From Muribacter muris (lineage in GTDB: Bacteria; Pseudomonadota; Gammaproteobacteria; Enterobacterales; Pasteurellaceae), in NCBI RefSeq assembly GCF_001038205.1, contig NZ_JWIZ01000014.1, positions 1 through 64,000 of the forward strand: a stretch of DNA of 64,000 nucleotides. Direction: 5' to 3'. The notes under the pieces were generated by a model. The model ran no database searches. It saw only the letters and a program-made list of their open reading frames with translations, and was not told where the DNA came from. How positions within the stretch are numbered: position 1 is the first letter of the stretch; every line of letters begins with the position of its first letter. The position numbers were made by a program, and so were the translations under genes. Below, one piece after another: positions 39,622 through 48,931 of the stretch.

Positions 39622-40786
39622 AAAATCTCAATCGCATATTGCCGCTGCCGACTTGCTCGCCCTCTGCCCGTTGGGTGGTGATGACCTGTTCCCCTTCCTT
39701 TAGCCCTGAGGTAATTTCAGTGTAGCGACTATCTGATAAGCCGACAGTAACCATTTTTTCCACTGCTTTATTATTTTCAAGCACTTGTACGCTCGCACTT
39801 TGCCCCTGTTTTTTCAAGGCGTTACTTGGGACAAGTAAAACCCCTTTCTTTTGCGCAATGATGACTTTGCCTTGCACGGTCATTCCGATGCGTAGGCGGT
39901 GATCGTGGTTGTTAATTAACGCATTGGCGTAATAATAAACGGCATCGCTGTTACCGGAGGCCTCTTTGTAGGTGTTATCCGTCAGGGTGGTGAGTGCCGG
40001 ATCAACACTGTGGATTGTGCCTTGATAGCGCTGTTCAGGATCGGCTAACGGGGTAAAACTGACCGTCTGTTGCGGTTTCACTTGTGCAATATCGCCCTCG
40101 GCAATTTCAAATTTAATCAATGCCTTATCCACATTTGCCACTTGGACAATGATCGGCGAAGTTTGGTTTGAATTGACCGTTTGCCCCTCGGAAATCGGGA
40201 TCGATACCACCACACCGTCAATCGGCGAGAGAATTTTGGTGTAGCCCAAGTTGGTTTTTGCCGTATTGACGGCGATCTGCTTCACTTGGATTTGGACTTT
40301 AATCTCTTCCAAATTGGCTTTTGCCAACGCCAAATCGTTTTGGGATTTCTCCAACTCACTTAATGAAGTGCTTTTTTGGCGGTAAAGTGTCGAGAGGCGG
40401 TTGTAGTTAGATTGCGCCACATTTAATGCCACTTGGCGAGATTGGAGCTGCGTTTGGGAAGCGGAAAGCTCGGCTTGGGCGGTATTAAGCTCATTTTGTT
40501 GCGTTTCGGAGTCAATTTCCGCAATCAGTTGCCCTTTTTGTACCGCTTGCCCCATTTCAACATAGAGCTTTTGAATTTTACCAGAAACCTGTGCTCCAAC
40601 CTCGGTTCGTTGGCTGGCTCGTACCGAACCGGTCGCCAGTACGCTTTTATCCAAATCCCCCCGTGTTACCGGCTCGGTAATATAGTGGATTTGGGCAGTC
40701 TGTTGGGGGGCAAAAAATTGCTGATAAATAAAATAGCCTGCCCCCAGTAGGGCAAGCAAAATCACGATTGATTTACTTTTTTTCAT
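39620..40786 (-). CDS. MacA-like periplasmic adaptor (membrane fusion) protein
   Basis: 388 residues with one N-terminal membrane anchor (about 5-22), lipoyl halves ('GQAVQKGQLIAEIDS' and 'ILSPIDGVVVSIPISEGQTV'), a long alpha-helical hairpin (about 95-185), and a beta-barrel and membrane-proximal domain. This is the MacA architecture, which bridges MacB-type ABC exporters and TolC. No macB or other pump gene adjoins it: downstream is a convergent transporter, upstream a HAD phosphatase. The partner must be encoded elsewhere, or the gene is an orphan. Confidence 0.85.
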   Translation of the reverse strand: MKKSKSIVILLALLGAGYFIYQQFFAPQQTAQIHYITEPVTRGDLDKSVLATGSVRASQRTEVGAQVSGKIQKLYVEMGQAVQKGQLIAEIDSETQQNELNTAQAELSASQTQLQSRQVALNVAQSNYNRLSTLYRQKSTSLSELEKSQNDLALAKANLEEIKVQIQVKQIAVNTAKTNLGYTKILSPIDGVVVSIPISEGQTVNSNQTSPIIVQVANVDKALIKFEIAEGDIAQVKPQQTVSFTPLADPEQRYQGTIHSVDPALTTLTDNTYKEASGNSDAVYYYANALINNHDHRLRIGMTVQGKVIIAQKKGVLLVPSNALKKQGQSASVQVLENNKAVEKMVTVGLSDSRYTEITSGLKEGEQVITTQRAEGEQVGSGNMRLRF

Positions 40787-40865
40787 TCCATTCTATTTAT
40801 TTTACATAACAAGCGGTCTTTTCCGACTGATTTTTAGCAAAATAGTTCCTTGTCGGTGAACGCCG

Positions 40866-41687
40866 TTAGTGAATGCCGAAGGTTGCCCGTAGGTAGCTGG
40901 CGACGGCTTCGTGTTTATGATCGCCAATGATCTCATTGGCGGGCAGCGCCTGCTTTAAACGTGGGTCGGCATTGCCCATAATACAGCCTTTGCCGACTTG
41001 CGAAAGCATTTCCACATCGTTCATTCCATCACCAAAGGCAAGGCAATCCGTCAGTGTATAGCCCCGTAGTGCTACTAACTCGGCGAGCGTATTTGCTTTG
41101 CAGACATTTTTGTGCATCATCTCAAGGCATTGCGGGGTGGAGTAGGTGATTTGCAGTTGGTCGCCATAATGGTGGCGGATATGTTGCTCAATCGGTAAAA
41201 GATCATCGGCGGTTTTGCCGATGTAGAAGATTTTCTCGGTTTGCCGCCCGTGGTGCTGTTTGAAATCGATCACTTGGTAGGAAAAGCCGGAATCTTGGTG
41301 GTATTTTCGCAACTGTTCAATATCCACGTTGATAAACCAGTCGTCCCCTTGATAGCTGTTAATACAAACGCTTTGCGGATTAAACGGTGTGTTTTGCATA
41401 ATCGAAAGGGCAAGCTCTTCAGGAATATGGTGATTGACTAACAGTTCTCCGGCTAAATTATTGCCCCGTGCGCCGTTTGAGGTTACTAACATCGCCTCTT
41501 TTACATCAACTTTGCTAATGATATGTTTGACATCGGGCAGGTTGCGACCGGTGGCGAAAAAAATATCGACCCCTAATTTTGCCAATTTGTTCAGGGTTTC
41601 AATCGTGAAATTGCCGATGCGGTGGTGGGCGTTCAACAGTGTGCCGTCCAGATCGGAAATAATTGCTTTAAACGGAATGTTCATCAT
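40866..41687 (-). CDS. Cof-type HAD-IIB phosphatase
   Basis: 273 residues of the haloacid dehalogenase superfamily, probably a cytoplasmic sugar- or cofactor-phosphate phosphatase. Motif I 'SDLDGTLLN' with the nucleophilic Asp, motif II 'ATGR', a C2B cap in the middle, and motif IV 'AFGDGMNDVEM'. An AGGAG site supports the start; a second ATG follows at once. It lies 19 bp downstream of a TreR-like repressor gene and is probably cotranscribed. Substrate unknown. Confidence 0.85.
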   Translation of the reverse strand: MMNIPFKAIISDLDGTLLNAHHRIGNFTIETLNKLAKLGVDIFFATGRNLPDVKHIISKVDVKEAMLVTSNGARGNNLAGELLVNHHIPEELALSIMQNTPFNPQSVCINSYQGDDWFINVDIEQLRKYHQDSGFSYQVIDFKQHHGRQTEKIFYIGKTADDLLPIEQHIRHHYGDQLQITYSTPQCLEMMHKNVCKANTLAELVALRGYTLTDCLAFGDGMNDVEMLSQVGKGCIMGNADPRLKQALPANEIIGDHKHEAVASYLRATFGIH

Positions 41688-41706
41688 TTGCTTCTCCTGA
41701 GTATGA

Positions 41707-42648
41707 TCAATCTAAAAGGGCGAGCGAGACTTTGCGTTGCTCAATCTCGGCATCGCCCTGTAATTGTTTCAACAATAATTCGACCGCCCATTTGCCCGCT
41801 TGCTGATAGCCAAAATCAAGGCTGATCAAATCGGGGATCAGATAATCCAACAATTCGTTGCGACCAATCGTTGCAAGTGGTCGGTTTTGTTGTGTTTCTT
41901 GCAAATATTTAAGGCAGCCGATCGTCAAACTGCTGCTGGCGCATACAATAGCGGAAACGGGCTGCCGAAACAGTTGCGGTGCATTGCGGTAAGCGTTGTC
42001 CGCTCCAAGCGGTGTTTTCACCAAATTCGGTGAAAGATGGTGCTGCTCACAAAATTGCAAATAACTTTGGTTACGCAATTTGCCGGTGGTTTCATCGTCA
42101 TTATTCACACCGAGGTAAGCAATTTCTCGATGCCCCTGTTGATAAAAACGTTGCATTAGCAGCTTGACGGCGTGTGCGTCATCATAAAACACGGCGGAAA
42201 TATTCGGGTAGGGACGTGCCACCGTAACCAAATGGTACTGCCATTCATTGAGAACGGCGTGAGAGAGCTGGGAAAAGCCAAATAAAATCACTCCATTCAC
42301 TTGGCGTTCTCGGAATAATTTAAAGTGCCGGCTGACAAGTTCTGGCTGAAATTGGCTTTCAACAATAATCGGGGTGATTTGTTGATGGTAAAGTGCCGGC
42401 AAAATGGCACTCAATGTTTGGGATTCCGCTGCCGAGTTCAAACGGGTAACAATAATGCCTACCACAGGCTCTCGGCTGCCCCGTATTGCTCTAGCACTGC
42501 GGTTCGGCTGAAAATTCAGCGATTTGATTACGGCTTGAATGCGTTCTCGTGTGGCGGGATTGACATTCGGATCATCGTTTAGCACACGGGACACCGTCGA
42601 TTTACCGACTTGGCAAAGTTGTGCAATATCTTTGATAGTATATTTCAT
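41707..42648 (-). CDS. treR: LacI-family regulator, TreR-like
   Basis: 313 residues: N-terminal LacI-type helix-turn-helix (residues 2-25, 'TIKDIAQLCQVGKSTVSRVL') with the hinge, then a periplasmic-binding-protein-like effector domain. Phrases such as 'RSARAIRGSREPVVGIIVTRL', 'NGVILFGF', 'LMQRFYQQGHREIAYLGV' and 'TTGKLR' closely follow E. coli TreR, the trehalose-6-phosphate-responsive repressor. No trehalose PTS or hydrolase gene is adjacent, so either its targets are elsewhere or the effector has changed. The gene symbol is by similarity. Confidence 0.7.
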   Translation of the reverse strand: MKYTIKDIAQLCQVGKSTVSRVLNDDPNVNPATRERIQAVIKSLNFQPNRSARAIRGSREPVVGIIVTRLNSAAESQTLSAILPALYHQQITPIIVESQFQPELVSRHFKLFRERQVNGVILFGFSQLSHAVLNEWQYHLVTVARPYPNISAVFYDDAHAVKLLMQRFYQQGHREIAYLGVNNDDETTGKLRNQSYLQFCEQHHLSPNLVKTPLGADNAYRNAPQLFRQPVSAIVCASSSLTIGCLKYLQETQQNRPLATIGRNELLDYLIPDLISLDFGYQQAGKWAVELLLKQLQGDAEIEQRKVSLALLD

Positions 42649-42651
42649 TCG

Positions 42652-43380
42652 TTAGCTGGTTGGGTTTTGCCACGTAGGGATCGGATCGGCGGGGGGTGAA
42701 ATCTCTATCTCTTGATCTGCATTAGTGGGTGAAGCGTCAGGTTTTTTATCGTTTTGAGGCGCTGGTGCTTCGGGAGCTGACGTATTTGCATTATTTGGCT
42801 CGGAACTCACCGCTTGCTCGGAGGCTGTTTCTGCATCATCAGTGGCTTCACTCGGAATGACTGCTTCCGGCTTCGGCATCTGCACCACTATCGTTTCAAC
42901 ATTTTTTTGGCTTTCTAGCAACTTTCGCCCGATCTCCACCCGTGGATCGAGCCAAACAGAGACGACAGCATCGTTGAAGGCTTGGTTAAATTCTTCCGGT
43001 ATGACCGTATCGTTAAGCACAAAATAACCTTTATCGCTCAATGCAATGTAGCTTAATTGGTCGTTTTTCTTAATATTAGGCAGAATTTTGCGGAGGCGAT
43101 CGACAACCTCATCTTGATTTTCCAACGTAATGCCAAGATTAGACCACGAGCGGGCAAGGGAGATCGCAAAATCCCGTCCGTCCACCGGTTTTGCATATTT
43201 TAGTGTGAGCATTAGCGGGCGAGTGCCGAGCTGATATTCACCTGTTTCCGTAAACAGCGAGAGATTATAGATTTTAAACGGCCCCCAAACATAATCGGCC
43301 TCACTGATTTTCTGCCAGTTGGCAAATACCGTATTGGTAGCAAGCAAAAGCAGTGTCAGACAGACGGAAAGATAACGCAT
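42652..43380 (-). CDS. Chalcone isomerase-like periplasmic protein
   Basis: 242 residues from ATG 43380 (AGGA site), starting with a signal peptide cut near 'VFA'. Residues about 25-165 match the bacterial chalcone-isomerase-like domain ('YVWGPFKIYNLSLFTETGEY', 'LMLTLKYAKPVDGRDFAIS'). The last 75 residues are an acidic, Pro/Ala-rich low-complexity tail. Bacterial members of this family have no established function, and a true chalcone isomerase activity is not implied. The stop lies three bases before the TreR-like start, so the two may be cotranscribed. Confidence 0.65.
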   Translation of the reverse strand: MRYLSVCLTLLLLATNTVFANWQKISEADYVWGPFKIYNLSLFTETGEYQLGTRPLMLTLKYAKPVDGRDFAISLARSWSNLGITLENQDEVVDRLRKILPNIKKNDQLSYIALSDKGYFVLNDTVIPEEFNQAFNDAVVSVWLDPRVEIGRKLLESQKNVETIVVQMPKPEAVIPSEATDDAETASEQAVSSEPNNANTSAPEAPAPQNDKKPDASPTNADQEIEISPPADPIPTWQNPTS

Positions 43381-43559
43381 TCTTGATCCTAGTAAGTAAA
43401 AAATCGCAACTATTATAACGTTAAACATAATTTGTTCACATCGGGATTTTACCTGAATTTTTTGTGATCTGCTTCAAATTTTTAATATTTAGTTGTCGGC
43501 AGTCAAAATGAAAGTGTTATTATTCCAACCATAATAAATAATAACCAAAGGAGTTTTAT

Positions 43560-43775
43560 ATGTTCCCTGAATACCGTGATTTAATCAGTCAATTAAAAAC
43601 GGAAGATGCCCACTTTGCACGGCTGTTTGATAAACATAACGAGCTGGATCAGCGGATTAAAAATATGGAATCGAATATTGAGCTGGCGACCCATACGGAA
43701 GTTGAAGTCTTGAAAAAAGAGAAGCTCCATTTAAAAGACGAAATCTATGCGATTTTGAGAAAAAAGGCGGCATAA
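43560..43775 (+). CDS. YdcH family small coiled-coil protein (DUF465)
   Basis: 71 residues, two helices, with the family pattern 'YRDLISQLKTEDAHFARLFDKHNELD' and 'LKKEKLHLKDEIYAIL'. Function of the family is not settled. A perfect AAAGGAG site precedes the ATG. It ends at a terminator shared with the ribosomal protein operon. Confidence 0.88.
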   Translation: MFPEYRDLISQLKTEDAHFARLFDKHNELDQRIKNMESNIELATHTEVEVLKKEKLHLKDEIYAILRKKAA

Positions 43776-43794
43776 TTTCAAGTAGAGCTTAAAT

Positions 43795-43824
43795 AAAAAA
43801 CCCAACCTTTCGGTTGGGTTTTTT
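43795..43824. terminator. Bidirectional terminator, ydcH-type gene and rplI
   Basis: AACCCAACC and GGTTGGGTT around a TTTC loop, with A and T tracts on both sides. It works for both converging genes. Confidence 0.9.
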
Positions 43825-43830
43825 ATCGGC

Positions 43831-44280
43831 TTATTCTGAAACGATATTGACTGTTACCGTTGTGTTCACTTCAGCGTGTAAGTGTAATTTCACTTCGTGT
43901 TCGCCAGTTGTGCGTAACGCACCTTCGGCAAGACGTACTTCCGCTTTTGTGATAGCAACGCCGGCAGCAGAAATAGCTTCGGCGATATCACGCGCACCGA
44001 CAGAACCGAATAAACGACCATCATCACCTGCTTTAGAGGTAATAGCGATAGCGCCTAAGTTTGCAATTGCTGCGGCACGAGCTTGTGCTGCGCTTAATGC
44101 TTCTGCGGCTTTCGCTTCTAATTCTGCACGACGAGCTTCAAAATGTGCAATATTTGCTGCAGTTGCCATTACCGCTTTACCTTGCGGGATTAAGTAGTTA
44201 CGGGCAAAACCTGCTTTAACGTTTACTTGGTCGCCTACTGTACCAAGTTGAGCAACTTTGTCTAATAAAATAACTTGCAT
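43831..44280 (-). CDS. rplI: 50S ribosomal protein L9
   Basis: 149 residues, the E. coli L9 length. N-terminal rRNA-binding domain '[32 protein letters not shown]', a long central helix (about 45-75), and a C-terminal domain. Last gene of rpsF-priB-rpsR-rplI. Confidence 0.98.
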   Translation of the reverse strand: MQVILLDKVAQLGTVGDQVNVKAGFARNYLIPQGKAVMATAANIAHFEARRAELEAKAAEALSAAQARAAAIANLGAIAITSKAGDDGRLFGSVGARDIAEAISAAGVAITKAEVRLAEGALRTTGEHEVKLHLHAEVNTTVTVNIVSE

Positions 44281-44295
44281 TGTACTCTCCTTAAA

Positions 44296-44847
<552 letters not shown>

Positions 44848-44861
<14 letters not shown>

Positions 44862-45225
44862 CCTCGGCTTCAACTTCAGCAACTGCTTCAGGGGCTTTAC
44901 GCTCTTCCTTCGCTTTAACCATTGGTGATGCTTCTGTTACTGCACTTTTAGTGTGAACGATTAAGTTACGAAGAACCGCATCGTTATAACGGAAGTTAGT
45001 TTCTAGCTCGTCGATTACGCTTTGAGGCGCTTCTACATTCATTAACACATAGTGTGCTTTGTGAAGTTTGTTGATTGGGTATGCTAATTGACGACGACCC
45101 CAATCTTCTAAGCGATGAACTTGACCGCCTGCTTCTTTAATAGAAGCGGTATAACGCTCGATCATACCAGGTACTTGTTCGCTTTGGTCCGGATGAACCA
45201 TAAAAACGATTTCGTAGTGACGCAT
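44848..45225 (-). CDS. rpsF: 30S ribosomal protein S6
   Basis: 125 residues; '[25 protein letters not shown]', '[24 protein letters not shown]'. The C-terminal tail is acidic and Glu/Ala-rich, as in E. coli S6, which receives added glutamates. First gene of the operon. Confidence 0.98.
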
Positions 45226-45312
45226 TGACTATCCTTACGGGTTTAACAGCCTCCAACTTTAGCCAGTCATCAACCTGTGGAAGCAAGGATTAAAAAGTGA
45301 ATATGACTGAAC
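45226..45312 (-). promoter_or_regulatory. rpsF leader, possible S6:S18 autoregulatory RNA
   Basis: The ~86-nt leader can pair CAGTCAT (next to the predicted start of the RNA) with ATGACTG (+ strand 45264-45270 and 45303-45309), and alternatively ATCCTT with AAGGAT at the ribosome site. A CCG lies directly before the AAGGA. Many bacteria control this operon by S6:S18 binding to a CCG-containing leader. Fold not computed. Confidence 0.4.
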
Positions 45313-45318
45313 GGGCGT

Positions 45319-45346
45319 ATTATACGCACAAAAATTTTTTTCACAA
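45319..45346 (-). promoter_or_regulatory. rpsF operon promoter
   Basis: On the minus strand TTGTGA (45341-45346), 16-base A/T-rich spacer, perfect TATAAT (45319-45324), about 95 bp before rpsF. Confidence 0.75.
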
Positions 45347-45400
45347 GCAGAAAAGCATCGATTGCAGATTTTTGTGCGTAAACGACCGCTTGTATTTCGG

Positions 45401-46648
45401 CTAACTTAGAAAGCCAAAGTTATAAGCGATAAATAACAGGGTAAAACCGGTTAAATAAATTAAGCCGATAATAGATAGCCAAAATAAACCGCCTTTGACC
45501 CGATGCTCCCCTTTGAGTACCAACGATAAATTCAAGTAAGCGAAAATCGGGGTAGAGATAAACGAGCAGATCATCGCAAAGTTAAGCATTTTGGCGACAT
45601 CGCTCATAAAGACAAGAATAATCACTAAGCCGGCGACGGCGGCAAAGGTCATCCAAAGGCTTAATTGGGCTTGGGAGCTCTCTTTTTTGTTGAGTAACAC
45701 CCGCAAGGCTTCGGCATTGGCACGGGAGTAGCCGTCAATCACGGTAATGGTCGTGCCGAACATACACATAAATGCTATGAATGCGATTAACAGGCTTGAC
45801 CAATCGCCAATCGCATAGGCGTACATACGGATCAGTTGGGCGATATATTTCACCCCTGCTTTTTCCACGATTTCGCCTGAACCATATTGAATAATTGCCC
45901 CTAATGCCAAAAAGACGATGGCTAAAATGGCGGTGCCGATATAGCCGACATTAAAATCGAATAAGCCGTCTTGATAGCTGATTTTGTGGAAACGCTGTTT
46001 GGCGACCACCCACATTGAATTGATAGCGGAAATTTCAATCGGCGCAGGCATCCAGCCCATTAACGCCACGATAAAGCCGAGTGAGGCGAGTTCCCACGGA
46101 GAGGGTTCGACAAAATCGGGCAACATCACACTGCCTTTAAAGCTGGCGATGACGACCGCACTGACCGTTGAAACGGTTAATGCCGTCATAATCCATTTCG
46201 ACAAACGGTCTAAGAAGCGATATTTGCCGAGTAACAAAATCCCCCAAGTAACGCTGATAACAATCGTACTGAGCTGTGGAATGGTAAGCGCCCACGATTT
46301 CGGCAAAATAAAGCTCAAAATAGCGGCTGTTACAATACCGACACCGGCGGTATTGATCATTGTGGCAAACACATTTAAGACAAAAAACACAAACAGGTAG
46401 AGCGTGCCTTTTTCTTTATAGCCTTCCAATAAGGTTTTATTTGAGGCGAGGGTATATTGTGCACCGAAGCGGAAAAACGGGTATTTGAACAGGTTGGCTA
46501 AAATAATGATTAACGCAAGCTGCCAGCCGTAAATCGCGCCGGCTTGGGTTGAAGCGATGATATGCGAGCCGCCTACGGCTGCCGAAGCCATTAAAATACC
46601 GGGGCCCATAGCGGCAAATTTACTTTGCCAAGTCGATTGTTGTGTCAT
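45401..46648 (-). CDS. Divergent Nramp-like transporter lacking the metal motif
   Basis: 415 residues from ATG 46648 (AGGAA site), about eleven membrane helices. It aligns along its length with Nramp/MntH ('GPGIL...TQAGAIYGWQL', 'MCMFGTTITVIDGYSRA'). However, the hallmark DPGN of helix 1 reads GGSH (residues 26-29) and the MPH of helix 6 reads MPA, so the Asp and Asn that bind Mn2+/Fe2+ are absent. A different cation, or another substrate, is likely. It stands alone, downstream of no metal-linked gene. Confidence 0.75.
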   Translation of the reverse strand: MTQQSTWQSKFAAMGPGILMASAAVGGSHIIASTQAGAIYGWQLALIIILANLFKYPFFRFGAQYTLASNKTLLEGYKEKGTLYLFVFFVLNVFATMINTAGVGIVTAAILSFILPKSWALTIPQLSTIVISVTWGILLLGKYRFLDRLSKWIMTALTVSTVSAVVIASFKGSVMLPDFVEPSPWELASLGFIVALMGWMPAPIEISAINSMWVVAKQRFHKISYQDGLFDFNVGYIGTAILAIVFLALGAIIQYGSGEIVEKAGVKYIAQLIRMYAYAIGDWSSLLIAFIAFMCMFGTTITVIDGYSRANAEALRVLLNKKESSQAQLSLWMTFAAVAGLVIILVFMSDVAKMLNFAMICSFISTPIFAYLNLSLVLKGEHRVKGGLFWLSIIGLIYLTGFTLLFIAYNFGFLS

Positions 46649-46778
46649 ATTGGTTCCTAATTGTTTTTGTTTTGTAAAGAATACAATTTTAGGCATAAAA
46701 TTTGATTAAAAACAACAATCAATTTATTATTTGCCGTTCCGTTTAAATGCCCGATGATGATTTGTACTGGGGGAGAAA

Positions 46779-47462
46779 ATGTTGCAACGATGGCGTATAT
46801 TGATAATGAGCTTAGGATTAGGTCTGTTTTCCGCAGGGAGCAGCGCCGAGCTGCGTCATTTGGAATGTCAAGTGGTCGGTATCAGTGATGGAGATACGCT
46901 CACTTGCTTAAAAGATCGCAAACCGCTCAAAATCCGTTTACAATATATTGATGCGCCGGAAAGCACCCAGCCGTTTGGTCAGCGAGCCAAACAAGCCTTA
47001 TCCGCCTTGGCGTTTAAAAAACAGGTGCGTGTTGCTGTGAGCGGTTACGACAAATATCAACGTTTGCTCGGCGTGATCTACAATGAGCGGGGCGAAAATC
47101 TCAATCTGATGTTGGTCGAACAGGGAATGGCGTGGGCGTATCGCCAAACCCAACCGAACTATCAACAAGCCGAAAGTCTTGCCCGCCAATGCCGAATTGG
47201 ACTATGGCAAGCGGCAAACCCGATCAATCCGGCGGATTGGCGGGCGAACAAGCGCTCGGATCACGCCCCAATTTTGCAACATTCCCGCCCAAACGCCCCG
47301 CTTGCTGCGACGCTAAACTGCAATGTGAAACGCAGTTGTCGCCAAATGGCAGATTACAATGAAGCCTTGCGTTATTTTCAACAATGTGGTTGGAAAGAAT
47401 TGGACGGCAACAATGACGGTATTCCCTGTAACAAACTTTATCGGCAGGCAAATCGCAAATGA
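46779..47462 (+). CDS. Secreted thermonuclease-like protein with Cys-rich C-terminal domain
   Basis: 227 residues. Signal peptide (1 to about 24), then a staphylococcal-nuclease domain with the active-site set 'DGDTL', 'KIRLQYIDAPE' (Arg, Glu) and 'YDKYQRLLG' (Arg), about 35-150. A C-terminal Excalibur-like region carries four cysteines and a calcium-loop-like 'DGNNDGIPC'. Probably a periplasmic or exported Ca2+-dependent nuclease. The last bases overlap the start of the following cysteine desulfurase gene (ATGA). Confidence 0.85.
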   Translation: MLQRWRILIMSLGLGLFSAGSSAELRHLECQVVGISDGDTLTCLKDRKPLKIRLQYIDAPESTQPFGQRAKQALSALAFKKQVRVAVSGYDKYQRLLGVIYNERGENLNLMLVEQGMAWAYRQTQPNYQQAESLARQCRIGLWQAANPINPADWRANKRSDHAPILQHSRPNAPLAATLNCNVKRSCRQMADYNEALRYFQQCGWKELDGNNDGIPCNKLYRQANRK

Positions 47463-48649
47463 ACGCACAATTTCGTCAACAATTCCCTTTTTTTCAACAA
47501 CAGCCCGAGTGGATTTATCTGGATTCCGCCGCTACAACCTTAAAACCGGCTATTTTAGGAGAGGCGACCGCCGAATTTTATCGCTCCGCCGGCTCGGTGC
47601 ATCGAAGTCAGTACGATCTCGCCCAAAGCGAACGCTATGAATTGGCACGGGATTTGGTTGCCCAACGTTTTAATGCCGAAGCGAGAGAGGCGGTCATCTG
47701 GACAAGCGGCACGACACACGCACTGAATATCGTGGCAAATGGCTTGGCTGCCCGGCTTCAAGCGGGCGATGAGATTTTGATTTCCGTGGCGGAGCATCAC
47801 GCTAATTTTGTGCCGTGGCAACAACTTGCCCAACAAACAGGGGCAAAATTGGTAGTGTTACCGCTCAATTCAGCCTATCAAATTGACGATGATATACTCC
47901 AAAATGCGTTGTCGGCTCGTACCAAAATTGTGGCATTGAACTTGGTGTCTAACGTGAGCGGCGTTCGCCAACCGGTTGAACGGCTTATACCGATTATCCG
48001 CCGACACAGCGAAGCGATCATCGTATTGGATATTGCCCAAGCGGTGTGTAGCGAAGCGATTGACGTGCAAGCATTAGATGCCGATTTTTACGCCTTTTCC
48101 GCCCATAAAATGTACGGCCCGACCGGTGTCGGCGTATTGATTGGCAAAATGCAACGTTTGGCACAATTACGCCCGCTGGTTTTCGGCGGCAAAATGCTAC
48201 AAGAGGTGAATGCAGAACGGTTAATTTTGGCGGGTCTCCCCTATCGCCTTGAAGCCGGCACGCCGAATATCGCTGGTATTATCGGCTTTGCCAGTGTGTT
48301 GGAATGGCTGAATGAATGGGATTTTGCAATGCTCAATCAAGGGCTTTATAAGTTGGCTGCCACCCTCTACAAGCGGTTAGATGCTTATCCGAACGTGCAA
48401 ATTATCGGGCAAGGTACCCGCCCGACCTTGAGCTTTACCGTGCAAAATCAGCACCACGCCGACCTTGCCGCTATTCTGACCGAGCAGCGAATTGCCCTAC
48501 GCAGCGGCGAGCATTGTGCCAAGCCCTACTTACGCTACCTCAACCAAACCGGCACACTCCGCCTTTCCCTCGCTCACTACAATAATCAACACGATCTCGA
48601 ACGGTTTTTTGAGGGGGTGGGCTTGGCTTTAGCAATTTTGGAAATATAG
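47459..48649 (+). CDS. csdA: Cysteine desulfurase, CsdA/SufS type
   Basis: PLP enzyme releasing sulfur from cysteine for Fe-S or thio-cofactor assembly. 396 residues. PLP lysine in 'FSAHKMYGPTG' (about 218-228), 'EHHANFVPW' loop, and the catalytic Cys in 'RSGEHCAKP' (about 342-350), a group II (SufS/CsdA) signature. No sufE/csdE or suf genes adjoin it, so the partner is elsewhere. CsdA rather than SufS is an inference from the isolated position. Confidence 0.85.
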   Translation: MNAQFRQQFPFFQQQPEWIYLDSAATTLKPAILGEATAEFYRSAGSVHRSQYDLAQSERYELARDLVAQRFNAEAREAVIWTSGTTHALNIVANGLAARLQAGDEILISVAEHHANFVPWQQLAQQTGAKLVVLPLNSAYQIDDDILQNALSARTKIVALNLVSNVSGVRQPVERLIPIIRRHSEAIIVLDIAQAVCSEAIDVQALDADFYAFSAHKMYGPTGVGVLIGKMQRLAQLRPLVFGGKMLQEVNAERLILAGLPYRLEAGTPNIAGIIGFASVLEWLNEWDFAMLNQGLYKLAATLYKRLDAYPNVQIIGQGTRPTLSFTVQNQHHADLAAILTEQRIALRSGEHCAKPYLRYLNQTGTLRLSLAHYNNQHDLERFFEGVGLALAILEI

Positions 48650-48868
48650 GTGTAAAGTTGATTTTACAACCTATTTTTGTCGTTATAAAATGGATAAACT
48701 TTCTATACTTGTAGATAAAAATTATAAGTTGTATTTAAACTATACTTGCTTTTTCAGATGTTATTTAATTATCTATCAATTTTTTCTTTATTATAGCTTT
48801 TAGCATAGTGCCTTTCCTAAATGTTTGCAGGTATCTATTCGCTTGATAAGCTCTTTCAGAGAGAATAT

Positions 48869-48897
48869 TTGCTTTTTTAATATGCATCAGATATATT
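48869..48897 (+). promoter_or_regulatory. Candidate promoter of the ynb-like operon
   Basis: TTGCTT (48869-48874), 17-base spacer, TATATT (48892-48897), 34 bp before the first gene. It lies in the very AT-rich 282-bp gap after csdA, which holds nothing else recognisable. Confidence 0.5.
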
Positions 48898-48931
48898 TTG
48901 ATAAAGTCATTCTAAAGGCGAAAGGTAATTA

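Noticed and set aside
48650-48931. Small gene or RNA in the gap after csdA
   Set aside because: Only short, AT-driven frames were found, with no convincing hairpin; the only support is for a promoter before the YnbA-like gene.
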